DNA from: Actinomycetes bacterium
GTDB lineage: Bacteria > Actinomycetota > Actinomycetes > Actinomycetales > Microbacteriaceae
Assembly: GCA_023432005.1 (NCBI GenBank)
Contig: JAEYVF010000098.1
Location: forward strand, 1 to 12,708
Direction of reading: 5' to 3'
DNA length: 12,708 bases
The notes below the pieces were generated by a model. That model saw nothing but the letters and a program-made list of their open reading frames with translations, had not been told where the DNA came from and did no database searches. The position numbers and the translations under genes are program-made. Positions 7,152 through 12,301 of the stretch are shown piece by piece (positions within the stretch are counted from its first letter, which is position 1; each line of letters starts with the position of its first letter).

Positions 7152-7512
7152 CCTCATCGGCAGCGAGGTGACGGATGCGCACGACGAGAGGGTCGGGCGG
7201 ATCGTCGACGCGCGGTTCCGCCTCGAGGGGGCGGGCGACCCGTCGCGCGCCCGCCTCGTCGGGCTCGTCGTGAGCCCGCGCTCCGCGACGTCGTACCTCG
7301 GCTACGAGCGCACGGCGGCATCGCACCCGGTCGTGATCGACCGGCTGCTGAGGTGGATGCACCGCGGCTCGTTCCTCGTGCTGTGGGAGGACATCGCGCG
7401 CATCGAGTCGGGCGGGCGCGTGCGGCTGCGGGAGGGGTACCGGCGCGAGCCGTCGGCGCTCGACCCCGCGCATCCCGAGCACCCCGCGCACGACACAGCC
7501 GCCGAGGGGTAG
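7138..7512 (+). CDS. PRC-barrel domain protein, second of a tandem pair
   Basis: The product has 124 residues. The N-terminus MILSDLIGSEVTDAHDERVG followed by RIVDARF is a typical PRC-barrel start, in which a short sheet with a D-x-x-G turn leads to a regulatory-looking strand. Residues 40-50 (RARLVGLVVSP) supply the next strand, and the region to about 95 (LWEDIARIESGGRVRL) ends the domain in the usual way. The tail is Pro/His/Ala-rich and probably disordered. The ATG at 7138 lies inside the preceding gene with a run of six G bases (7127-7132) upstream as a possible ribosome binding site. As the last gene of the lipoprotein-NRAMP-PRC unit it probably serves the same process. The exact ligand or partner is unknown. 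Confidence 0.78.
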   Translation: MILSDLIGSEVTDAHDERVGRIVDARFRLEGAGDPSRARLVGLVVSPRSATSYLGYERTAASHPVVIDRLLRWMHRGSFLVLWEDIARIESGGRVRLREGYRREPSALDPAHPEHPAHDTAAEG

Positions 7513-7528
7513 CGGCGAGGGCAGTGCC

Positions 7529-7574
7529 CGTCAAGGGGATGGGCGCATCGGGATCGCCCACGTAGACCGGAGGC
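7529..7574 (+). promoter_or_regulatory. Promoter region of the dehydrogenase gene, with shared element and dyad
   Basis: CGTCAAGGGG (7529-7538) is exactly 36 bases before the ATG, as at 5083. TAGACC (7563-7568) is followed by 6 bases and the ATG, a leaderless-type -10 placement. Between them lies a dyad, TGGGCG (7540-7545) and CGCCCA (7555-7560), covering the expected -35 position. GGAGG at 7569-7573 is only one base from the ATG, too close to work as a normal ribosome binding site, which favours leaderless translation. Confidence 0.5.
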
Positions 7575-8750
7575 ATGAGAGCGATCACCTGGCAGGGAAC
7601 CGCGAGCGTCGGAGCAGCGGATGTCGAGGACCCGCGCATCCTGGAGCCGACGGACGCCATCATCCGCGTCACCTCGACGGCGATCTGCGGGTCGGACCTG
7701 CACCTGCTGAGCGTTCTCGGGCCGTTCATGGACAGGGGCGATGTGCTCGGCCACGAGACGATGGGGATCGTCGAGGAGGTCGGCAGCGCGGTCACGACCC
7801 TCGCGCCGGGCGACCGCGTCGTCATCCCGTTCGTGATCGCGTGCGGCGCGTGCTTCATGTGCCGCCGCGGACTGCAGACCCAGTGCGAGACGACGCAGCG
7901 CCGCGAGCAGGGTACGGGCGCCACGCTCTACGGGTACAGCGAGCTCTACGGCTCGGTGCCGGGCGGGCAGGCCGAGCGCTTGCGCGTCCTCCTCGCCGAC
8001 TACAACGCGCTCAAGGTGGGCGGCGAGCTGCCGGACGACCGCTACCTGTTCCTCAGCGACATCCTGCCGACCGCGTGGCAGGGGGTGCAGTACGCGGGCG
8101 TGCCCGAGGGAGGGTCGATCGGCATCCTGGGGCTCGGCCCCGTCGGCCAGTTCGCGAGCCGCATCGCGCGGCACCTCGGCTACGAGGTGTACGCCGTCGA
8201 CCCCGTGCCCGAGCGCCGTGCGATGGCCGAGCGGCACGGCATCGAGACCGCCGACCTCGACGATGTGGCGGCGGCCTGGCTGCGGCAGCGCACGGGTGGG
8301 CGCGGACCGGATGCCGTGGTCGACGCCGTGGGGCTCGAGGCGCACGGCAACCCCGTGGCCGGCTTCGCGCAGTTCGCGACGGGTCTGCTGCCCGACCCCA
8401 TCGCGCAGAAGCTCGCGAAGACCGTCGGGGTGGATCGGCTCGCGGCGCTCATGCTCGCGATCGATTCGGTGCGACGGGGTGGGACCGTGTCGCTCTCGGG
8501 CGTCTACGGCGGCGTCGCCGATCCCATGCCGATGATGACGATGTTCGACAAGCAGCTCACGCTGCGCATGGGCCAGTGCAACGTGCACCACTGGCGCGAG
8601 CAGCTGCTGCCGCTCGTCGAGGACCCCGCCGATCCGCTCGGCACCGAGGACCTCGTGACGCACCGCGGCACGCTCGAGGACGCATCCGAGCTCTACGCGA
8701 CCTTCCGGGACAAGCAGGACGGCTGCGTCAAGGTCGTGCTGCAGCCGTAG
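7575..8750 (+). CDS. Zinc-dependent alcohol dehydrogenase, formaldehyde-dehydrogenase-like
   Basis: The product has 391 residues, a medium-chain dehydrogenase with catalytic and structural zinc. Catalytic zinc ligands include Cys38 (CGSD) and His60-Glu61 (GHE), with Asp161 in LSDILPTAW as in glutathione-independent formaldehyde dehydrogenases and relatives. The structural zinc lobe is CGACFMCRRG with the fourth Cys after it (Cys89, 92, 95, 103). The nucleotide-binding fold begins at GLGPVG (185-190). The long insert around 270-300 is typical of the FDH-like subgroup. The substrate is probably an aldehyde or alcohol; formaldehyde dismutation or oxidation is possible, but many annotated relatives have unknown substrates. 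It is a single-gene unit converging on the gene at 8763-9050. The shared promoter element suggests co-regulation with the NRAMP-like operon. Confidence 0.88.
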   Translation: MRAITWQGTASVGAADVEDPRILEPTDAIIRVTSTAICGSDLHLLSVLGPFMDRGDVLGHETMGIVEEVGSAVTTLAPGDRVVIPFVIACGACFMCRRGLQTQCETTQRREQGTGATLYGYSELYGSVPGGQAERLRVLLADYNALKVGGELPDDRYLFLSDILPTAWQGVQYAGVPEGGSIGILGLGPVGQFASRIARHLGYEVYAVDPVPERRAMAERHGIETADLDDVAAAWLRQRTGGRGPDAVVDAVGLEAHGNPVAGFAQFATGLLPDPIAQKLAKTVGVDRLAALMLAIDSVRRGGTVSLSGVYGGVADPMPMMTMFDKQLTLRMGQCNVHHWREQLLPLVEDPADPLGTEDLVTHRGTLEDASELYATFRDKQDGCVKVVLQP

Positions 8751-8762
8751 CGGGACGCGCGC

Positions 8763-9050
8763 TCACGCCCCCGTCTCGGAGTGCGGCGCGTGCACGGGCT
8801 TCGACTCGCTCGAGCCCCGCTGGCGCAGGTAGACGGGCCACGGCGCACCGGGATCGTCGCGGTGATCGCGCGGATCCTCGTCCTGCGGGGCGGGTCAATC
8901 GATCGGCTTCGACTCCGACGACCCCTTCTGGAAGAGGAAGATCGTGAGCGCCACGTACGACGCCATCTGCAGGAACTCGCTCTCCCAGTGGAAGATCGCG
9001 AAGAGAGCCGCGCTGACGATCACGAGGCCGTGATTGCGCACCCAGGTCAT
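8763..9050 (-). pseudogene. Decayed DUF6766-like membrane protein gene with in-frame TGA
   Basis: The ATG at 9050 is preceded by GGAGGGAGG on the - strand, a good ribosome binding site. The frame gives 51 residues (one or two hydrophobic stretches, with HWESEFLQM and QKGSSESKPID) and then TGA at 8897-8895. The same frame continues for 43 more codons that still look like real protein: PAPQDEDPRDHRDDPGAPWP, then VYLRQRGSSESKPVHAPH, to a second TGA at 8763. From memory, full DUF6766 proteins are about 200-230 residues with two similar halves, each having a membrane segment, an NW[QE]SE-type motif and a [QR]xGSxESK ending. Here the loop between the first helix and HWESEF, and nearly all of the second half before YLRQRG, are missing, yet the frame is kept. 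A functional 51-residue remnant or stop read-through cannot be excluded. Confidence 0.7.
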
Positions 9051-9072
9051 GCCGCCTCCCTCCGTCGCTCCG

Positions 9073-9078
9073 ACGGTA
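9073..9078 (-). promoter_or_regulatory. Possible -10 box for the DUF6766-like gene
   Basis: On the - strand TACCGT (9078 down to 9073) fits a TANNNT -10 box and would give a leader of roughly 16 bases before the ATG at 9050, which carries its own GGAGG-type ribosome binding site. The -35 region is not convincing. Confidence 0.3.
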
Positions 9079-9107
9079 CGGCCGCGCACTCGGGGTCGGC
9101 ACGGGGC

Positions 9108-9143
9108 TTGACGCGGCGCCGACGCGGGGGATACGCCTGGGGG
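9108..9143 (+). promoter_or_regulatory. Leaderless-type promoter of the small acidic protein gene
   Basis: TTGACG (9108-9113) is a near-consensus -35 box. After 18 bases comes TACGCC (9132-9137), then 6 bases and the ATG at 9144. This is the best complete -35/-10 pair in the window and implies that transcription starts at or next to the start codon. The run of five G bases before the ATG is too close for a normal ribosome binding site. Confidence 0.6.
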
Positions 9144-9344
9144 ATGGGCGACGAACCGCAGCAGCTGACCGACCCCGAGGAGCGCGAGGAGCAGCTCACG
9201 CGCGCACCCAAGTCCGACCCCGAGGACGCGGCGCCGCGCGTCACGCTGTCGGAGGGCACCGGCGGGGCGACGCGCATCGACGTCGCCGACACGGCGGCCG
9301 TGCGTCCGGGGAAGCCGGACGAGGAGGTCGGCGCCGACGGCTGA
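9144..9344 (+). CDS. Small acidic hypothetical protein
   Basis: The product has 66 residues, is strongly hydrophilic, rich in Glu, Asp, Pro, Gly and Thr, with no Cys, Trp, Phe or Tyr and no membrane segment. It is probably largely disordered. I do not recognise a family. The frame is open further upstream, but the ATG at 9144 is picked because a good promoter ends 6 bases before it and because the upstream translation runs through the divergent gene. It could be a small stress or envelope-associated protein, by analogy with many short actinobacterial acidic proteins, but this is a guess. It is followed after 35 bases by another leaderless-type gene. Confidence 0.6.
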   Translation: MGDEPQQLTDPEEREEQLTRAPKSDPEDAAPRVTLSEGTGGATRIDVADTAAVRPGKPDEEVGADG

Positions 9345-9367
9345 GCCGAGCGGCCGCGCACCCCACG

Positions 9368-9379
9368 TACGCTGGAATC
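9368..9379 (+). promoter_or_regulatory. Leaderless-type -10 box for the small membrane protein gene
   Basis: TACGCT (9368-9373) matches TANNNT and is followed by exactly 6 bases and the GTG at 9380. There is no purine-rich ribosome binding site at a suitable distance, so a transcript starting at the GTG is likely. The -35 region has no good match. Confidence 0.5.
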
Positions 9380-9715
9380 GTGCCCGCGACCTCCACCCCC
9401 GACCCGACGACGCTCGCCGGCATCCTCGTGCTCGTCGTCATCGCCGTGGGCGCGACGGTCGCGATCCTCGTGATGAACGCGCGTCGGCGACGCGCCGCGG
9501 GGGGCGCGGATGCGGCCGCGGCGGATCCCGCCGACGGGCCGCGCGTGCTGTGGGGGCTCTACGTGCCGGGGTCGCCCGTGCAGCGCATGGCGCGCTCGGT
9601 GGCGATCGGCTTCGTCGAGATCGACCCCGAGGAGACCTCGCGCCTCGTGCGCTCGACCGACGAGGGCGCGAACTGGCACGTCGTGCCGCGCGAGCGCTGG
9701 CACGACGCGGAGTAG
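9380..9715 (+). CDS. Single-pass membrane protein of unknown function
   Basis: The product has 111 residues. A short polar N-terminus (about 11 residues) is followed by one membrane helix at about 12-32 (LAGILVLVVIAVGATVAILV) and then the basic stretch NARRRRAA, which predicts the N-terminus outside and the C-terminal part in the cytoplasm. An Ala/Asp-rich linker (40-53) leads to a compact domain at 54-111 with several Trp residues and WGLYVPGSPVQRMARSVAIG. I do not recognise the family. The GTG start is set by the -10 box 6 bases upstream. The gene ends 4 bases before the convergent DUF2306 gene, leaving no room for a separate terminator. Confidence 0.7.
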   Translation: MPATSTPDPTTLAGILVLVVIAVGATVAILVMNARRRRAAGGADAAAADPADGPRVLWGLYVPGSPVQRMARSVAIGFVEIDPEETSRLVRSTDEGANWHVVPRERWHDAE

Positions 9716-9719
9716 CCGG

Positions 9720-10388
9720 TCAGGCCGCAGCCGCGGCCCGCGACGCAGCTCGCACCTCGCGTCGGCGCGCCTGCCGGCGCGCCCGGGCGCGGATGGCGAG
9801 CTCCGCGATCGCCAGGTTGAGCACCCACGCCGCGCCCATCGCGCTCGCGCGCCCCAGTTCGTGCGCGGGGCCGAGCACGATCGAGACGGGGATGAGCAGG
9901 ATCGCCTGGGTTCCCGCCGCGACCCCGATCGCGTAGGCGCGCGTCATCCACGCGCCGTGCTCCGCGAACCGTCGCCGCACGATCGCGCGCACCCCGAGGG
10001 CGAGGCTCACGAGCATGAGCGCCCCGAAGACCTCGCGGAGCACGAGCAGCGCGGGCCCGTCGCCCGCCGGCAGCTGGGAGAACGCGCCCATCCACATCCC
10101 GCTCACCGCGACGAGGGCGCCCGCGGGCACGAGGGCCCGGCCGACGCGCGCGTGCCAGCTGCTGCGGCCCCGGCGGAGCCCCGGGAGGAACTGGAACGCG
10201 CCGACGATGCTGAAAAGCGTCGCCGCGAGGATGTGCACGATGACGGGCACGGGGAAGCTCGTGAACCGCTCGGCCTGTGCAAGGAGCTCGGGCCCGCCCG
10301 CGAGCTCGGTGAGCCGCAGCGATCCCGAGACGACGGGGATGAGCGAGAGCAGCACGAGCCCGAGCGGCACGAGCCCGTGCGCCCTCAT
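9720..10388 (-). CDS. DUF2306-family membrane protein
   Basis: The product has 222 residues with about six membrane helices. It shows the histidine pattern of DUF2306 proteins: His52 in VPVIVHILAATLF, His79 in SSWHARVGR after the short loop FLPGLRRGR, and His144 in FAEHGAWMTRAYA. Such buried histidines resemble those of cytochrome b561-like or ferric-reductase-like proteins, so haem binding is possible but unproved. The C-terminal 25 residues are Arg/Ala-rich and probably cytoplasmic. The frame is open further upstream, but the ATG at 10388 is chosen because it overlaps the stop of the DUF4389 gene (ATGA) and begins the first hydrophobic segment. It is the last gene of the MDR-DUF4389-DUF2306 unit, so a redox role together with the oxidoreductase is conceivable. 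Confidence 0.8.
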   Translation of the reverse strand: MRAHGLVPLGLVLLSLIPVVSGSLRLTELAGGPELLAQAERFTSFPVPVIVHILAATLFSIVGAFQFLPGLRRGRSSWHARVGRALVPAGALVAVSGMWMGAFSQLPAGDGPALLVLREVFGALMLVSLALGVRAIVRRRFAEHGAWMTRAYAIGVAAGTQAILLIPVSIVLGPAHELGRASAMGAAWVLNLAIAELAIRARARRQARRREVRAASRAAAAA

Positions 10389-11050
10389 GACCGCACCGCC
10401 TCGACGGCACCCGCGTCGAGCCGGAACGGCGGGTAGTCGTCGGACATGAACGCGACGTAGACGACGACGCGGTAGATCCAGCGGTTGACGCCCATGAGCA
10501 GCTCGAACAGGGGCCGTGGATAGCTGCCCGTGATGAGCAGGAAGGCGCCCGCGACGACGACGAGCAGGTTGAGCACCGAGTAGCCACCGGGCGAGAGCAC
10601 CTCGGCGGCGGCCGTCGAGGTCGGGATCGGGTAGCGCACGATGTCGAGCACGATGAGCGCGACGATGACGAGGTGCGGGGCGGCGAGCAGCCCCTTCGCG
10701 AGCACGAGCCCGCGGCTCAGCCGTTCGGGGTAGGCGACGTCGAGCTCGGCGGGATACGCGACGGCGCGCAGCGTGAACGGCGGGTAGCGGTCGGTGCCGA
10801 GCGCGGCGTAGACGTAGAAGCCGACGCGCCAGTTCCAGCGCAGGATGCCGACGTTGACGTCGAAGAGCGCCCGCGGATAGCGACCCGTCGCGAGGATCGC
10901 CACGCCCGCGACGGCGGTGAGCGCGAGGAAGGCGGCCGCGAGCGCCGTGAGCACGACGAAGTGCGGAACGGCGGCGAACATCTTGAGCAGCCACAGCCAG
11001 CGCGACGGCCGGTCGTCGAGGCGCCCGGTGAGGGTGAGCGGAGAGGACAT
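10385..11050 (-). CDS. DUF4389-family membrane protein with two repeats
   Basis: The product has 221 residues and an internal duplication. In the first half a hydrophobic hairpin (about 20-56) is followed by YPRALFDVNVGILRWNWRVG (58-77) and then TDRYPPFTL. In the second, a hydrophobic part (about 119-176) is followed by YPRPLFELLMGVNRWIYRVV (177-196) and then SDDYPPFRLD. This paired YPRxLF / RW / YPPF pattern is the hallmark of DUF4389 proteins, whose function is not known. The ATG at 11050 has AAGGA as ribosome binding site with a 5-base gap. It follows the MDR gene after 27 bases on the same strand and overlaps the DUF2306 gene by 4 bases. Confidence 0.85.
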   Translation of the reverse strand: MSSPLTLTGRLDDRPSRWLWLLKMFAAVPHFVVLTALAAAFLALTAVAGVAILATGRYPRALFDVNVGILRWNWRVGFYVYAALGTDRYPPFTLRAVAYPAELDVAYPERLSRGLVLAKGLLAAPHLVIVALIVLDIVRYPIPTSTAAAEVLSPGGYSVLNLLVVVAGAFLLITGSYPRPLFELLMGVNRWIYRVVVYVAFMSDDYPPFRLDAGAVEAVRS

Positions 11051-11077
11051 GGGATTCCTTGTCGGGGTGAGGGGTGG

Positions 11078-12250
11078 TCAGGGGACCGTGACGACGACGC
11101 TGCCGCGCTTGCGGCCGCCGTCGACGTAGCGGTGGGCCTCGACGATGCCGTCGAGCGGGAAGGTGCGGTCGATGACCGGGCGGAGCTCGCCGCGCTCGGC
11201 GAGGGCGACGACGTGGGCGAGGTCGTCGGCGCGGTAGTCGCCCGGACCCGTGACCGCGCGGATGCCGAGCCGGCTCGCCCGAGCGGCGCCGAGCAGGCCG
11301 CGCAGGTCGGCGGCGACGAGCAGCACGGCACCTCCCGGCGCGACGATCCCGCCGACGCGTGCGACGGGCGCGTTGCCGACGCAGTCGACGACGACGTCGT
11401 AGCGCGCGCGACCGGATGCGAAGTCCTGCGTCGCGTAGTCGATCACCGCGTCGGCGCCGAGCGAGCGCACGAGCGCGTGGTTGGGCGCGCTCGCGACGCC
11501 CGTCACATGGGCGCCCGCGGCCTTCGCGAGCTGCACGGCTGCCGTACCCACGGCACCGGATGCGCCGTTGACGAGCACGCGCGCGCCCGGGGCGAGCTCG
11601 GCCTGGCGCAGGTAGGCCTCGGCCGTGATGCCGCCGAACACGAGGGCGACCGCCTCGGCCGCGGAGAGGGATGGGGGCGCGGCGACCACGGCATCCGTCG
11701 CGGCGACCACAGCGTACTCGGCGTGGCCGCCGAAGCGGCTGCCGAGCATGGCGACGACGGCGTCGCCCGGCGCGAAGCCCGTGACCCCGTCGCCGATGCT
11801 CGCGACCTCGCCCGCGACATCCATGCCTAGCACGCGTCGCCTCGGCCGGAACCAGCCGACGACCGCGGCGCTCGGCAGCCGCAGCCCGCGCGGCACGTCG
11901 CGGGCGCGCACGCGGTGGTCGGCCGCGCTCACGGTCGTCGCGCGCACCCGCACGAGCAACTCGCCCGGCCCCGGCACGGGACGCGGGAGATCGGTCACGC
12001 GCACGACCTCGGGCCCGCCGAAGCGGTCGAACACGGCGGCCCGCATGCGGTCGCCCTCCTCGGTGACCGATACGAGCGTCAAACCCGTGTCGCGCACGCG
12101 GCCGAGCAGCCCGTGGAGGGCCGCCTGATCGACGACCTCACCCCGCAGGGAGGTCGTGCCGTCGGCGCGCGGGGTGACGCTCATAGTGTCGAAGGCGGCG
12201 GTCCAGCGCGCGTCGAGGTGGCCGGCGATGCGGATGTCGTAGCTCGTCAT
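11078..12250 (-). CDS. MDR-family NAD(P)-dependent oxidoreductase with an extra N-terminal domain
   Basis: The single open frame encodes 390 residues in two parts. Residues 1-68 (MTSYDIRIAGHLDARWTAAF, then DGTTSLRGEVVDQAALHGLL and TGLTLVSVTEE) resemble small stand-alone actinobacterial proteins of about 70 residues and unknown function. Residues 69-390 are a zinc-free medium-chain dehydrogenase of the quinone-reductase type: MRAAVFDRFGGPEVVRV, the GMDVAGEV segment (142-149), and the nucleotide site NGASGAVGTAAVQLAK with GASGAVG at 229-235. It probably reduces a quinone or an activated double bond with NAD(P)H; the substrate is unknown. Met69 is the normal start of this enzyme class and still has a strong ribosome binding site, so both a fused and a free enzyme may be made. 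The upstream palindrome suggests repression. Confidence 0.82.
   Translation of the reverse strand: MTSYDIRIAGHLDARWTAAFDTMSVTPRADGTTSLRGEVVDQAALHGLLGRVRDTGLTLVSVTEEGDRMRAAVFDRFGGPEVVRVTDLPRPVPGPGELLVRVRATTVSAADHRVRARDVPRGLRLPSAAVVGWFRPRRRVLGMDVAGEVASIGDGVTGFAPGDAVVAMLGSRFGGHAEYAVVAATDAVVAAPPSLSAAEAVALVFGGITAEAYLRQAELAPGARVLVNGASGAVGTAAVQLAKAAGAHVTGVASAPNHALVRSLGADAVIDYATQDFASGRARYDVVVDCVGNAPVARVGGIVAPGGAVLLVAADLRGLLGAARASRLGIRAVTGPGDYRADDLAHVVALAERGELRPVIDRTFPLDGIVEAHRYVDGGRKRGSVVVTVP
12044..12061 (-). promoter_or_regulatory. Internal ribosome binding site and start codon in the MDR fusion gene
   Basis: On the - strand GAGGAGGG (12061 down to 12054) lies 7 bases before an in-frame ATG (12046-12044) that is codon 69, exactly where ordinary MDR enzymes begin. 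This is as good as any ribosome binding site in the window. It could direct synthesis of the 322-residue enzyme without the N-terminal domain, or be a relic of two once-separate genes. Confidence 0.5.
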
Positions 12251-12286
12251 GCGGCGACGCTACGAAGCGATGTGGTGACCGGTCAT
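12251..12286 (-). promoter_or_regulatory. Leaderless-type promoter of the MDR gene
   Basis: On the - strand TAGCGT (12262-12257) is followed by exactly 6 bases and the ATG at 12250. An 18-base spacer separates it from ATGACC (12286-12281), a four-of-six match to TTGACA. There is no ribosome binding site in the 6 bases before the ATG, so a leaderless transcript is likely. The -35 box lies inside a palindrome. Confidence 0.55.
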
Positions 12287-12295
12287 CACCACATC
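12269..12295. promoter_or_regulatory. Nested palindrome, likely operator
   Basis: GATGTGGTGA (12269-12278) and TCACCACATC (12286-12295) are a perfect 10-bp inverted repeat around 7 bases. Its centre carries a second, shifted palindrome TGACCGGTCA (12276-12285). A third dyad pairs ATCACC (12285-12290) with GGTGAT (12297-12302). The repeat covers the -35 box of the MDR promoter, the usual place for a repressor site. No T-run follows on either strand, so a simple intrinsic terminator is less likely. Confidence 0.6.
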
Positions 12296-12301
12296 TGGTG
12301 A

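Noticed and set aside
8895..8897. In-frame TGA as a selenocysteine codon
   Set aside because: There is no selenoprotein-like family or redox motif at this spot and no obvious stem-loop just after the codon; gene decay or simple termination is more likely.
9051..9089. Upstream ATG at 9089 as start of the DUF6766-like gene
   Set aside because: It adds 13 residues (MRGRTVGATEGGG) that are translated ribosome-binding-site sequence; the ATG at 9050 has GGAGG at a proper distance and begins the membrane segment.
9345..9379. Possible extra small gene or RNA between the two short + strand genes
   Set aside because: Only 35 bases, fully explained by the -10 box and its upstream region.
12269..12295. 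Palindrome as a rho-independent terminator of the LuxR-type gene
   Set aside because: Neither strand has a T-run after the stem and the repeat overlaps a good -35 box; an operator is the better reading, though a dual role remains possible.
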